Counted from the stretch's first letter, positions 17,054 through 26,117 are shown. The stretch: 64,000 nt of DNA from JALYXV01 sp963791545 (GCA_963791545.1 CAWBSR010000018.1:372001-436000); one strand, 5' to 3'. Translations and numbers: made by a program. The notes: generated by a model not told the origin, from the letters alone.

Positions 17054-18556
17054 GTGGCCATCGTCAAAGTGCTCGGGCTGGAGACCGAGTACGGGATCAT
17101 CATCCGGGGTTCGTCGGATCCCAACCCCATCGCGGCCTCATCGGCGCTGATAAACGCCTATGTGGCCGAGCTGGCCCGGCGGGTGGCGTGGGACTTCGAG
17201 GATGAAACCCCGGGCAAGGATGCCCGCGGCTTCGCCCGGGAGGGATCGATGCCTCCGGAGGTGGAGACCCACCTGGTCAACGCGGTGCTCACCAACGGGG
17301 CCCGCTACTACGTCGACCACGCCCACCCCGAGTACTCCACCCCGGAGTGCGCCAACGCCGTCGATGCGGTGCGCTTCGACAAGGCCGGGGAGCGGATCCT
17401 GGCCCGCTCCGTCACCGCCGCCAGCCGCATCCTGCCCCCCAGCCAGAGCCTGGTGGTCCTCAAGAACAACTCCGACGGCAAGGGCAACTCCTACGGCACC
17501 CATGAGAACTACCTCATGGACCGCAGTGTCCCCTTCGCCCGGATCGTGCAGCGGGTGATCCCCCATTTCGTTTCCCGCCAGGTGTTCACCGGCGCCGGCA
17601 AGGTCGGCACCGAGGCCTCCTCGACGCTGGGCATGGACGTCACTTTCCAGCTCACCCAGCGAGCCGACTTCTTCGAGGAGGAGGTCGGCCTGGAGACCAC
17701 CTTGAAGCGCCCCATCGTCAACACCCGCGACGAGCCCCATTGCGACGCCCAGAAATACCGGCGCCTGCACGTCATTGTCGGCGACGCCAACCTCTCGGAG
17801 ATCTCCACCTTCTTGAAGGTGGGCACCACCGCCCTGGTCCTGGCGATGATCGAGGACGACTGGTTCGCCAAGGCGGGGGACCGGGACCTGACCTTGGCGG
17901 ATCCGGTGATCGCCATGCGCCGGGTGTCCTACGACCTGGCCTTGACCCGGGCCATGGAGCTGGCCGACGGCCGCAAGATGACGGCGCTGGAAATGCAGTG
18001 GGAACATCTCGACCTGGCCCGCAAATACGCCGAGGACCGCGGGCTCGACTCCGTCGGCGGCGAGGAGATCGGACGGGACATCCTGCGACGTTGGGAGGAT
18101 GTACTCAGCGCGTTGGAATCCGACCCCATGTCGCTCGCCACCACGCTCGACTGGGTAGCCAAATACCGCGTCATCAATGGTTACCGGGAACGACACGGAC
18201 TGTCGTGGCGGGATCCCAAGCTGGCCGCCATGGACCTGCAATATCACGACGTCCGCCCCGAGAAATCGCTGTACGAGCGGTTGGGAATGGAGCGCCTGCT
18301 CACCGAGGAGTCGGTGCAGGCGGCCATCACCGAGCCACCGACGACGACGAGGGCGTATTTCCGGGGCAAGTGCCTCGAGAGATGGGGCTCCCAGGTGGTA
18401 GCGGCCAACTGGGATTCGTTGGTCTTTGACCTCGGCACCGATCCGCTGCGGCGAGTGCCGATGATGGAACCCCTCAGGGGGACCGCAGCACATGTCGATG
18501 CCCTGTTACAGGGTTGCAATAGCCCGGCCGAGCTGCTCGCTCGGCTCGGCACCTAG
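17054..18556 (+). CDS. dop: Pup deamidase/depupylase
   Basis: 500 residues of the glutamine-synthetase-like Pup ligase/deamidase family. The metal-binding GLETEYG (Glu10) opens the protein; the catalytic Asp is Asp88 in YYVDHAHPEYSTPEC. The Dop-specific loop after about residue 43 (FEDETPGKDARGFAREG) separates it from PafA. It converts Pup C-terminal Gln to Glu and removes Pup from conjugates. Pup follows 13 bases later and does end in Gln, consistent with need for Dop. Confidence 0.95.
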   Translation: MAIVKVLGLETEYGIIIRGSSDPNPIAASSALINAYVAELARRVAWDFEDETPGKDARGFAREGSMPPEVETHLVNAVLTNGARYYVDHAHPEYSTPECANAVDAVRFDKAGERILARSVTAASRILPPSQSLVVLKNNSDGKGNSYGTHENYLMDRSVPFARIVQRVIPHFVSRQVFTGAGKVGTEASSTLGMDVTFQLTQRADFFEEEVGLETTLKRPIVNTRDEPHCDAQKYRRLHVIVGDANLSEISTFLKVGTTALVLAMIEDDWFAKAGDRDLTLADPVIAMRRVSYDLALTRAMELADGRKMTALEMQWEHLDLARKYAEDRGLDSVGGEEIGRDILRRWEDVLSALESDPMSLATTLDWVAKYRVINGYRERHGLSWRDPKLAAMDLQYHDVRPEKSLYERLGMERLLTEESVQAAITEPPTTTRAYFRGKCLERWGSQVVAANWDSLVFDLGTDPLRRVPMMEPLRGTAAHVDALLQGCNSPAELLARLGT

Positions 18557-18569
18557 ATGGAGTGAGGCC

Positions 18570-18767
18570 ATGGCTGAACGGGAACAAATCAAAAAGCAGT
18601 CACCAAGCCGAACCGACACCGAGACCGAAGAGGCCGCCCCGGCTTCAACCGAAAAAGGCGACAAGCTGAAGGCGGAGCTGGACGATCTCCTCGACGAGAT
18701 CGACGAGGTGTTGGACGAGAATGCCGAGGAGTTTGTGCGGGCGTACGTACAAAAGGGCGGCCAGTAG
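18570..18767 (+). CDS. pup: Prokaryotic ubiquitin-like protein Pup
   Basis: 65 residues, largely charged and disordered, with the conserved C-terminal half LLDEIDEVLDENAEEFVRAY and the ending VQKGGQ. The terminal Gln must be deamidated by Dop before PafA can attach it to lysines. ATG 18570 lies 13 bases after dop with GGAGTGAGG as ribosome site. The frame open to 18492 is a dop shadow. Confidence 0.96.
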   Translation: MAEREQIKKQSPSRTDTETEEAAPASTEKGDKLKAELDDLLDEIDEVLDENAEEFVRAYVQKGGQ

Positions 18768-18806
18768 CCCGTTAACCCCGGCGGTCAGTAGGGTGCACTT
18801 CCTGAT

Positions 18807-19610
18807 ATGACCCTTCCGTCGTTCCGCCCCGAGGATGATCCAGGACCCAATTTCCTGAGCCTGCTCCGCAAGCTGGGCCAGGATCCCTTTGCCCCGGTTC
18901 CCATGGGCCAGGGGCGGGCGGTCGAGAACACCCACGCCACCACCATCGCCGCCCTCCGCTACGTCGACGGGGTGGTCATGGCGGGAGACCGCAGAGCCAC
19001 TGCCGGTTCCTCCATCGCCCACCGGGCCATGGAGAAGGTCCAGCCCGCCGACAAGCACAGCGGCGTCGCCTTCGCCGGGTCGGCGGGTATCGGCATGGAA
19101 ATGGTGCGGGTCTTCCAACTCCAGTTGGAGCACTACGAGAAGGTCGAAGGCTCGCTGGTCAGCCTGGAAGGCAAGGCGAACCAGCTTTCTCAGCTGATCA
19201 AGTCCAACCTGGCCATGGCCATGCAGGGCTTCGTGGTGGTGCCGTTGTTCGCGGGCTACGACACCCGCCAGAAGCGAGGGCGGATCTACAGCTTCGACCC
19301 GACCGGCGGCCGGTACGAGGAGCTCGAATACCATGCCGACGGGTCGGGGGGCCGTGACGCCCGCACCACCATCAAGCTCGGGTGGCGCGAGGGTATGGAC
19401 CGCAACGGGGCCGTCGAGTTGGCGGTGCAGGCGCTCTACGAGGCGGCCGACGAGGACTCGGCAACCGGCGGCCCGGACACGGTGCGGGGCATCTACCCGA
19501 CCGTCGCCACGATCACCACGGCCGGCTTCGAGCGTCTTTCCGAGACCGAGGTGGCGGAGCGTTTCGCGGCGGTCATAGCCAGCAAGTCCCGAAAGGGGCT
19601 CTCGCTGTGA
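18807..19610 (+). CDS. prcB: 20S proteasome beta subunit
   Basis: 267 residues. The propeptide ends at Ala44 and the mature N-terminal nucleophile is Thr45 (HA|TTIAALRYVDGVVMAGD), with Lys/Asp partners in GDRRAT and later. It is the catalytic inner ring of the core particle. A TAGGGT box at 18789-18794 lies 12 bases before the ATG without a ribosome site. A structured 124-base gap separates it from prcA, unlike the very short gap in mycobacteria. Confidence 0.95.
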   Translation: MTLPSFRPEDDPGPNFLSLLRKLGQDPFAPVPMGQGRAVENTHATTIAALRYVDGVVMAGDRRATAGSSIAHRAMEKVQPADKHSGVAFAGSAGIGMEMVRVFQLQLEHYEKVEGSLVSLEGKANQLSQLIKSNLAMAMQGFVVVPLFAGYDTRQKRGRIYSFDPTGGRYEELEYHADGSGGRDARTTIKLGWREGMDRNGAVELAVQALYEAADEDSATGGPDTVRGIYPTVATITTAGFERLSETEVAERFAAVIASKSRKGLSL

Positions 19611-19629
19611 GGGGGCTCACGGGTCCTGT

Positions 19630-19680
19630 CCGGCATGGATCTGGCCCGCTGCCTCCGCCGGCGGGCCCCTTCCATGCCGG
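19630..19680. promoter_or_regulatory. Two-tier hairpin between prcB and prcA
   Basis: CCGGCATGGA (19630-19639) pairs perfectly with TCCATGCCGG (19671-19680). Inside it, after symmetric 3-base bulges, GGCCCGC (19643-19649) pairs with GCGGGCC (19661-19667). It starts 20 bases after the prcB stop and has no T run, so attenuation, RNA processing or stabilisation are as likely as termination. Confidence 0.7.
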
Positions 19681-19708
19681 CCACCCGCTCGCGGACCACG
19701 AGAAAGGA

Positions 19709-19725
19709 ACCGGCCTGCGGCCGGT
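19709..19725 (+). promoter_or_regulatory. Small hairpin between ribosome site and prcA start
   Basis: ACCGGCC tgc GGCCGGT is a perfect 7-bp stem with a 3-base loop. It lies directly after GAAAGGA (19702-19708) and 9 bases before the prcA ATG, so folding would bring a distant ribosome site to a normal spacing. A translational role is inferred. Confidence 0.6.
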
Positions 19726-19734
19726 GCTGCTCCC

Positions 19735-20529
19735 ATGAGCATGCCGTTTTATGTAGCTCCCGAGCAGTTCATGAAGGACAAGGCGGACTTCGCCCGGAAG
19801 AACATCGCCCGGGGTCGCCCGCTGGTCGCGACCACTTACGCCGAAGGCGTTTTGATCTGCGCCGAGAACACCTCCAAGACCCTGCACAAGGTGAGCGAGA
19901 TCTATGACCGCATCGCCTTCGCGGGCGTGGGTCGTTACAACGAGTTCGACCAGCTGCGCCGCTCGGGCGTCCAGTACGCCGACATCAAAGGGTTCCAGTT
20001 CAGCCGGGAGGACGTCGACGCCCGGTCGCTCGCCAACCTCTACGCCCAGCACATCGGCAACATCTTCACTCACGAGATGAAGCCCCTGGAAGTCGAGATT
20101 CTCGTCGCCGAGGTGGGGGTGGAGCCCTCCGGCGATCAGATGTTCCACATCCTCTACGACGGCTCCGTCGTCGATGAGGACCGGTTCTCGGTGCTCGGAG
20201 GCGAAGCCGAGGCCATCACCACCCGCATGGCCCAGGCCTTCAAGGTCGGATGGTCGCTGACCGAGGCGTTGAAGGCGGCTGCGATCGCCCTGGGTGGCCC
20301 CGATCAGGTCCTGGCCGTGCCCGACCTGGAGGTAGCCGTGCTGGCCCGTACCGAGACCCGCCGGTCGTTCCGCCGCGTCGACGACGCCGAGACCGCGGTC
20401 CTGCTCGGGCTGTCGCCCGAGGCGGTCGCCAAGGCGGCCGGTGAGGCCACTTCGCTCAAGCCCGGAGCCGGAGGCGAGCTGGCCGACCTTCCCGAGGCAA
20501 CACCCCCACGGGGCGACAGCGCCCCCTGA
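19735..20529 (+). CDS. prcA: 20S proteasome alpha subunit
   Basis: 264 residues: the alpha-ring N-terminus (MPFYVAPEQFMKDKADFARK) that gates the pore, then RGRPLVATTYAEGVLICAEN and the rest of the Ntn fold without a catalytic Thr. The C-terminus is a disordered Ala/Pro/Gly tail. ATG 19735 or 19741 may be used. It forms the outer rings that receive the ARC C-termini. Confidence 0.95.
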   Translation: MSMPFYVAPEQFMKDKADFARKNIARGRPLVATTYAEGVLICAENTSKTLHKVSEIYDRIAFAGVGRYNEFDQLRRSGVQYADIKGFQFSREDVDARSLANLYAQHIGNIFTHEMKPLEVEILVAEVGVEPSGDQMFHILYDGSVVDEDRFSVLGGEAEAITTRMAQAFKVGWSLTEALKAAAIALGGPDQVLAVPDLEVAVLARTETRRSFRRVDDAETAVLLGLSPEAVAKAAGEATSLKPGAGGELADLPEATPPRGDSAP

Positions 20530-20555
20530 CCTCGCCCAACTCCTCGGTCGACTCC

Positions 20556-21137
20556 GTGCCGATCGTCCAGGCCGGAGCAGTGGCCCTACGGGCCGTGGCC
20601 CGGGCCGTGGACCGCCGCGCCGTCGGCTCCGCGGAGCTGGCCGGGCTCATCGACGCCCTGCGGGCCGCTTTGGACGCCGCGCCGGGCGTGGGGTTGGCGG
20701 CCCCCCAGATCGGCGTCGGACTGCGGGTGGTGTTGGTTCAGGACCCGGCCGAGTTCCAGGCCCGGGTCTCCGAGGAGCGGCTGGCGGAGCTGGAGCGCAC
20801 GCCGCTCGAGCCCTACGTCCTTGTCAACCCCGAGATCGAGAAGCTGGGTGACGAAAAGCGGACCTTCTTCGAGGGGTGTCTCAGCGTCGAGGGATACTGC
20901 GCCCTGGTGGAACGTTCCCGGTCGGTCCGGGTGCGCTGGCTCGATCCCCAGGGCCAGCGGCACGAGGCGGTGCGCTACGGGTGGCACGCCCGCATCCTCC
21001 AGCACGAGGTGGACCATCTCAACGGCATCTTGTACGTCGACCGCATGTACTCCCGGTCCTTCATGACCACAACCAACTACGCCGCCTGGGTCCACCAGCC
21101 TCTTGACGTCATCCGAACCGCATTCGGCCTGTACTGA
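20556..21137 (+). CDS. def: Peptide deformylase
   Basis: 193 residues with the three family motifs: GVGLAAPQIG, EGCLSVEG (Cys metal ligand) and QHEVDHLNG (two His ligands and catalytic Glu). It removes the N-formyl group from nascent proteins. GTG 20556 is 26 bases after prcA and probably in the same transcript. Insertion of def inside a Pup-proteasome locus links N-terminal processing with degradation by position only. Confidence 0.92.
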   Translation: MPIVQAGAVALRAVARAVDRRAVGSAELAGLIDALRAALDAAPGVGLAAPQIGVGLRVVLVQDPAEFQARVSEERLAELERTPLEPYVLVNPEIEKLGDEKRTFFEGCLSVEGYCALVERSRSVRVRWLDPQGQRHEAVRYGWHARILQHEVDHLNGILYVDRMYSRSFMTTTNYAAWVHQPLDVIRTAFGLY

Positions 21138-21147
21138 CCGGCCGTAT

Positions 21148-21238
21148 CGCGTTCCGCGCGCGTGCAGGTAACCGCGCGCGCCGAATGTTACAGCAGCCCG
21201 TCCCACGCGCGCGGTAGCCCAGGCGCGCGCGGAACGCG
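21148..21238. terminator. Nested inverted repeats between convergent genes
   Basis: CGCGTTCCGCGCGCG (21148-21162) is a perfect 15-base inverted copy of 21224-21238. Inside it ACCGCGCGCG (21171-21180) is a perfect inverted copy of 21206-21215. The element separates the convergent def and CoA-transferase genes, so it may act as a two-way terminator, but it has no T tract. The (CG)n runs could also adopt Z-DNA or a cruciform. Confidence 0.7.
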
Positions 21239-21245
21239 GTCGACA

Positions 21246-22415
21246 TCACCGATCTCGCTCGTCCAGCTCCGCCAGGATGGTTTCGCGGTCGGCGTCGAGC
21301 GCCGGCGCCCCGCGGCGCATCTCGGGGTCCGATACGCCGCTCAGCTTGATGGGGTTGCCGGCCACTCGAAGTCCCGGCAGCGCTCCATTGTCGAGGGTCA
21401 CGACCATGCGGCGGGCCGCCACCTGGGGATCGGCAAGAACTGCGGCCACGTCGTTGATCGGCGAGCACGGAACCTGGGCGTCGGTCAGAATCGGGAGCCA
21501 CTGCTCTGCCCGTCGCGCCGCCAGGGCCGTTTCGAGGACCGCGTCGAGCGAGTCCGCGTATTGGCAACGGAGGTCATTGGTGGCGAACTCCGGCGACTCG
21601 GCCACCCAGGCCAACCCGAGAACCCTGCCTAGGCGCCCGAAGATCTCGTTGTTGCCTGCCGCAATGACCAGTCGGGTGTCACCGCCGGCCCGGTAGACCC
21701 CGAAAGGTGTGATCGAGGGGTGACGGGCTCCCAGGGGCCCCGGCACCACACCGGTGGCGCCGTAGCGCACGATGGCATTTTCCAGCAGCGCCACCTGGCA
21801 GTCGAGCATCGACACGTCCACGTGGCGAGCCACCCCCGTGGTCCGCCGCTCGTAGAGGGCAGTGACGACACCGATAGCGCAGAAGAGCGCCGCGGCCAGA
21901 TCGCCCATGGAGCTGCCGACGCGGGCCGGCTCGCCCCCGGGATGGCCGGTAATGCTCATGACCCCGCCCATGGCCTGGGCGACCATGTCATAGGACGGCC
22001 GGTCAGCATAGGGCCCCGTCTGCCCGAATCCCGATACCGATGCCAGGACCAGCCCGGGCCACCGAGCGGCCAATTTGTCCCACCCGTAGCCGAGACGGTC
22101 GAGGACGCCGGGGCGAAAGTTCTCCACCAGCACGTCGGCGCCCTCCACCAGCCGCTCGAAAACGGCCCGGTCGGCCGGCCCCTGCAGGTCGAGGGCGATG
22201 GACTCCTTACCCCGGTTTACGGACGCGAAGTAGGCGGAGCGACCGTCGATGAAGGGGCCCATTTGGCGGGCGTCGTCGCCGCTTGCCGGGCGCTCGACCT
22301 TGATGACCCGGGCCCCGAGGTCGGCCAGCACCATGGTGCAGTAGGGGCCCGCGAGAACACGGGACAGGTCGACGACGGTGATGCCAACCAGTGGTCCCGG
22401 GCCGAGGTCAGGCAA
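21246..22415 (-). CDS. CaiB/BaiF family (class III) CoA-transferase
   Basis: About 389 residues: VVDLSRVLAGPYCTMVLADL, GARVIKVERPASGDDAR, then FASVNRGKESIALDL and VLVENFRPGVLDRLG, all hallmarks of type III CoA-transferases. The catalytic Asp is expected in the MGDLAAALFC region (SSMGDLAAA). It moves CoA between carboxylic acids; the substrate is unknown. The longer open frame to 22604 is a shadow of the DUF2007 gene. TTG 22415 is the best start and overlaps that gene's stop by 8 bases. Confidence 0.85.
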   Translation of the reverse strand: MPDLGPGPLVGITVVDLSRVLAGPYCTMVLADLGARVIKVERPASGDDARQMGPFIDGRSAYFASVNRGKESIALDLQGPADRAVFERLVEGADVLVENFRPGVLDRLGYGWDKLAARWPGLVLASVSGFGQTGPYADRPSYDMVAQAMGGVMSITGHPGGEPARVGSSMGDLAAALFCAIGVVTALYERRTTGVARHVDVSMLDCQVALLENAIVRYGATGVVPGPLGARHPSITPFGVYRAGGDTRLVIAAGNNEIFGRLGRVLGLAWVAESPEFATNDLRCQYADSLDAVLETALAARRAEQWLPILTDAQVPCSPINDVAAVLADPQVAARRMVVTLDNGALPGLRVAGNPIKLSGVSDPEMRRGAPALDADRETILAELDERDR

Positions 22416-22767
22416 AGATGCGGGCCAGTCCGGCCAACACCAGTACCGCGATGCCGAAAGCGGCCAGCACCTGGTGACTGGTGAGCCCCAGGACCAGAGG
22501 CCTGCGGGAGCCGACCTCCCACGGTTCGCCCTGATCGGGAAGGTCGAAGGCTGACTCCACCTCGTCGGCCAGGAGCAGCTCTCGGGCCGAGTCGGCGTCC
22601 TCACGGCTCACCCACACCGAGACATCGCCAATCGGGTAGGGCCCGTCGATGCTGCCTTGCAGCTGGGTGGGGATGCCGTCGGCCCCCAGACGGGCCGCGA
22701 TGACCTGGGCGTGAAAGGCGGTGTTCACGGTACGAAGATGCACCATGTTGGCCCCTGGCATCACCAC
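22408..22767 (-). CDS. DUF2007-type protein with C-terminal membrane helix
   Basis: 119 residues. The N-terminal part (VNTAFHAQVIAARLGADGIP, then VSVWVSREDADSARELL) is the DUF2007 'putative signal-transducing' fold. The C-terminus is one membrane segment (about 98-118). M1 (22767) or M8 (22746) could start it. Divergent from pafA, with 21 bases between them. Function unknown. Confidence 0.72.
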   Translation of the reverse strand: MVMPGANMVHLRTVNTAFHAQVIAARLGADGIPTQLQGSIDGPYPIGDVSVWVSREDADSARELLLADEVESAFDLPDQGEPWEVGSRRPLVLGLTSHQVLAAFGIAVLVLAGLARIFA

Positions 22768-22773
22768 TCAAGG

Positions 22774-22779
22774 TAGCGT
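22774..22779 (+). promoter_or_regulatory. -10-like box TAGCGT before pafA
   Basis: TAGCGT ends 9 bases before the pafA ATG and there is no ribosome site between. It falls in the 21-base divergent gap with the DUF2007 gene. Leaderless start inferred. Confidence 0.45.
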
Positions 22780-22788
22780 GCCTCGGTA

Positions 22789-24147
22789 ATGGACCGTCGC
22801 ATCTTCGGCCTGGAGAACGAGTACGGGGTCACGTGCACCCTTCGGGGTCAGCGGCGGCTGAGTCCCGACGAAGTGGCCCGATATCTCTTCCGGCGGGTCG
22901 TCAGTTGGGGTCGGTCCTCCAACGTCTTCCTGGAGAACGGCGCCCGCCTGTATCTCGATGTCGGCAGCCACCCCGAGTACGCCACCCCCGAGTGCGATTC
23001 GATCCTCGACCTGGTGACCCACGACAAGGCGGGCGAGCGGATCCTCGAGCATCTGGTCGTCTCGGCCGAGGCCCGGCTGCGGGAGGAGGGCATCCGCGGG
23101 GTCATCTTCCTGTTCAAGAACAACACCGACTCGGCCGGCAACTCCTACGGATGCCATGAGAACTACTTGACCAGCCGGCGTGACGACTTCGGGCACTACG
23201 CCGAGGTGCTGATCCCGTTCTTCGTGTCCCGCCAGATCTACGCCGGGGCCGGCAAGGTGCTGCAGACGGCCCGGGGCGCCATGTACTGCATCAGCCAGCG
23301 GGCCGAGCACATCTGGGAGGGGGTGTCGTCGGCCACCACCCGCAGCCGGCCCATCATCAACACGCGCGACGAGCCCCATGCCGACGCCGAGAAGTACCGG
23401 CGTCTGCACGTCATCGTGGGCGACTCCAATATGAGCGAGTACGCCACCTTCTTGAAGGTCGGGGCGACTTCGATCCTGTTGCGGATGTTGGAGGACCCCG
23501 GCGTGGTGCTACGCGACATGACCCTGGAAAACCCGATCCGGGCCATCCGGGAGATCAGCCACGACACATCCTGCAAGCGCCGGGTGCGCCTGGCCAACGG
23601 CCGGGAGGCCAGTGCCTTCGACATCCAGTCGGAGTACCTCAACCGGGCCCGCCGCTACCAGGAGAAGAAGGGCCTGTCACCGCTCGAGGACCAGGCGTTG
23701 GACATGTGGGAGCACTGCCTGACGCAGATTGACAAGGACCCGTTCACCCTGGACCGGGAGTGCGACTGGGTCATCAAGCACCGCCTGATCGAGGGCTACC
23801 GCCAGAAGAACGACCTGACCCTGACCCACCCCAAGGTCGCCCTGATGGACCTCCAGTACCACGACGTGAGCCGGGAGCGGGGCCTCTTCTACCTGATGCA
23901 GGCCAAGGGGCTGGTGGACCGGGTATGCACCGACGCCGCCATCGACACCGCCATCGACGAGCCGCCCCAGACCACCCGGGCCCGGCTGCGGGGCGAGTTC
24001 ATCCGCCGGGCCAAGGAGCGCCGCCGGGACTTCACGGTGGACTGGGTCCATCTGAAGCTCAACGACCAGGCCCAGCGCACCGTGCTGTGCAAGGACCCGT
24101 TCAAGGCCCGCGACGAGCGGGTGGAGAAGCTGATCGCCTCCCTCTAG
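22789..24147 (+). CDS. pafA: Pup-protein ligase
   Basis: 452 residues, glutamine-synthetase-like. It opens with the metal/ATP motif FGLENEYGVTCT and carries catalytic Asp57 in YLDVGSHPEYATPEC, with KNNTDSAGNSYGCHENYL typical of PafA. It lacks the Dop loop. It activates Pup-Glu with ATP and joins it to substrate lysines. Separated from dop-pup-prcBA by three unrelated genes. Confidence 0.95.
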   Translation: MDRRIFGLENEYGVTCTLRGQRRLSPDEVARYLFRRVVSWGRSSNVFLENGARLYLDVGSHPEYATPECDSILDLVTHDKAGERILEHLVVSAEARLREEGIRGVIFLFKNNTDSAGNSYGCHENYLTSRRDDFGHYAEVLIPFFVSRQIYAGAGKVLQTARGAMYCISQRAEHIWEGVSSATTRSRPIINTRDEPHADAEKYRRLHVIVGDSNMSEYATFLKVGATSILLRMLEDPGVVLRDMTLENPIRAIREISHDTSCKRRVRLANGREASAFDIQSEYLNRARRYQEKKGLSPLEDQALDMWEHCLTQIDKDPFTLDRECDWVIKHRLIEGYRQKNDLTLTHPKVALMDLQYHDVSRERGLFYLMQAKGLVDRVCTDAAIDTAIDEPPQTTRARLRGEFIRRAKERRRDFTVDWVHLKLNDQAQRTVLCKDPFKARDERVEKLIASL

Positions 24148-24248
24148 GCCGGCGGTTGCCTCACCAGGCATCCAAAGTTCTGCTGTCACTCCGCTTCGGA
24201 TCCCTTCGTCTTCGTCGCCGACCGGCGGGGCCGGGCCGGCGATCCGGG

Positions 24249-26012
24249 TCAAACGGTGCGAGCGGTGTCCCGGCGCACCGCCAGCGCCGAGCGCAGGAGC
24301 CCAGTCGCCAGGCAGGCGCCGGCGCCCTCCCCGGCGCGGATGCGCAGGTCGAGAAGGGGCTCGAGCCCCAGTTGCTGGAGGACGTGGCCGTGGGCCACTT
24401 CCCGGCTGCGCTGACCGGCAATCAAATGGGCCGCCACCGCTGGTTCGAGCCGGACCGCGATGAGCGCCGCAACCGAGGTGGCCAGCCCGTCGAGCACAAC
24501 GACCGCCCCGACCGAGGCGGCGCCCAGGGTCACGCCGGCCAGCACCGCGAACTCGGGTCCGCCGACCGCCGCCAGGGCCACCCGGGGGTCGGTCAGCTCG
24601 TCGTGGTAACGGAGCCGGGCCCGAGTGACACCGGCGGTGACCGCCGCCACCTTGCGCTCCACCATCTCGCTGTCGGCCCCGGCGCCGAGGCCCACCGCAT
24701 CGCGGGGATCGAGCCCCAGCAAGGCGACGGCGACCGCGGCGGCCACGGTGGTGTTGCCCACCCCGACCTCACCGAGGGCGACCAGCCCCTGGCGCCCCGC
24801 CCCGGCCCCGAGGCGCCGGCCCACGGCCAGGAGATGGTCGACATCCTCGCGGTCCATGCCGTCGGCGATGACCAGGTCGCCCCGTGCGCCGCGAGGCCGG
24901 GCCCCTTCGGCGCCCGAGACCGGCCCCCCGGCGACGCCGGCGTCAACGACGATCGAGCCGAGACCGGCCTGCCGGGCCGCGACAACACCGAGGGCCTCAC
25001 CGGCTACTGCCGCCGCCACCACGACCCGGGTGACGCCAGGCCCATAGGCCGAGACCCGGTGGGCGCAGATGGGATGGTCGGCGCCGACGAGGACCAGGTG
25101 GCCACCGGCAAGGTGGCGGTGGCCCAAAGCCAGGATCCGGTCGACGGCCCGGTCGAGGACGCCGAGGGACCCGAGCGGTGTCAGGAGGATGTCGCTCTCG
25201 TCGCGGGCACCGACGACCGCGTGCTGACCTGGAGCCCGAAGATGGGAGGGGGGTGGGACCGGCGCCCCGGCCGTACCGGCGGCCGCCACGGTGTCGCCTG
25301 CTGGCCACTGTTCGAACAGCACCAGGTCGGCCAGGTTGGCGCGCCGGGACCAGCCGGCGCGCTCCAGCCCCGGCGACGGCGGGCGTTCGTCGGGCCAGCC
25401 GAGGCACAACCACCCCAGTGTCACCACGCCTTCTGGCAGGCGGAGCAACTGGGCCAGCTCGGCGGGCGGAAAGAGGGTGACCCAGCCCACGCCCAGGCCC
25501 TCGGCCCGGGCCGCCAGCCAGAGGTTTTCGATGGCGCACGCACACGACCACAGGTCGGCGTCGGGGAAGCTGGCCCGGCCCAGGACGCCCGCGGCCGGGG
25601 TCCGGCGATCGCAGCAGACCACCACGCCGAGGGGCGCCTCCCGGATGCCCTCCAGCTGGAGGTCGAGGAGCCGGCGGGCGGCATCGGCGTGGAACCGCGC
25701 CGCTTGGGCGATCCGTTCTCGGTCGGCGAGCAGTGCTGCCCGCTCGCGGGTTTCGGGGCGGCGCACCACGATGAACCGCCACGGCTGGCTGTGGCCCACG
25801 GAAGGCGCCTGGTGAGCCGCCGCCAGGACCCGCGCCAAAGTCGGGTCGGGGACCTCGTCGGGACGGAAACGGCGCACGTCACGCCGGGCGGCGAGGACCG
25901 AGTACAAGGCGTCGCGCTGATCCTCGGGAAGCGCCCAGCCCTGCGGGTCTCGCCGGCGATCGCCGGCCGAGGTGCTGTCGCCGATCAGGGAGACCGGGCG
26001 GGGCCACGTCAC
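24249..26012 (-). CDS. Fused BluB-CobT: DMB synthase/DMB phosphoribosyltransferase
   Basis: About 587 residues in two domains. Residues about 30-240 are BluB (ARRDVRRFRPDEVPD, APSVGHSQPWRFIVVR, a flavin-dependent oxygenase that cuts FMN into 5,6-dimethylbenzimidazole). Residues about 270-587 are CobT (ALGEVGVGNTTVAAA; catalytic Glu in RAGEGAGACLA), which makes alpha-ribazole phosphate for the lower ligand of cobalamin. The two consecutive steps are in one chain. GTG 26012 is the first sensible start; the longer frame up to 27008 is a shadow of pafB. It sits between pafA and pafB on the other strand, with no other cobalamin gene in the window. Confidence 0.9.
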   Translation of the reverse strand: MTWPRPVSLIGDSTSAGDRRRDPQGWALPEDQRDALYSVLAARRDVRRFRPDEVPDPTLARVLAAAHQAPSVGHSQPWRFIVVRRPETRERAALLADRERIAQAARFHADAARRLLDLQLEGIREAPLGVVVCCDRRTPAAGVLGRASFPDADLWSCACAIENLWLAARAEGLGVGWVTLFPPAELAQLLRLPEGVVTLGWLCLGWPDERPPSPGLERAGWSRRANLADLVLFEQWPAGDTVAAAGTAGAPVPPPSHLRAPGQHAVVGARDESDILLTPLGSLGVLDRAVDRILALGHRHLAGGHLVLVGADHPICAHRVSAYGPGVTRVVVAAAVAGEALGVVAARQAGLGSIVVDAGVAGGPVSGAEGARPRGARGDLVIADGMDREDVDHLLAVGRRLGAGAGRQGLVALGEVGVGNTTVAAAVAVALLGLDPRDAVGLGAGADSEMVERKVAAVTAGVTRARLRYHDELTDPRVALAAVGGPEFAVLAGVTLGAASVGAVVVLDGLATSVAALIAVRLEPAVAAHLIAGQRSREVAHGHVLQQLGLEPLLDLRIRAGEGAGACLATGLLRSALAVRRDTARTV

Positions 26013-26117
26013 AGCCTCGACTCTACGACTACCCGGCCGGGGTGTCCCAGGGAATGAAAAGGATCGAGAAGGCACAGGAGGAGACGCTTCCGCGTGTGGG
26101 CTGGGTAGGCTCGGAGT

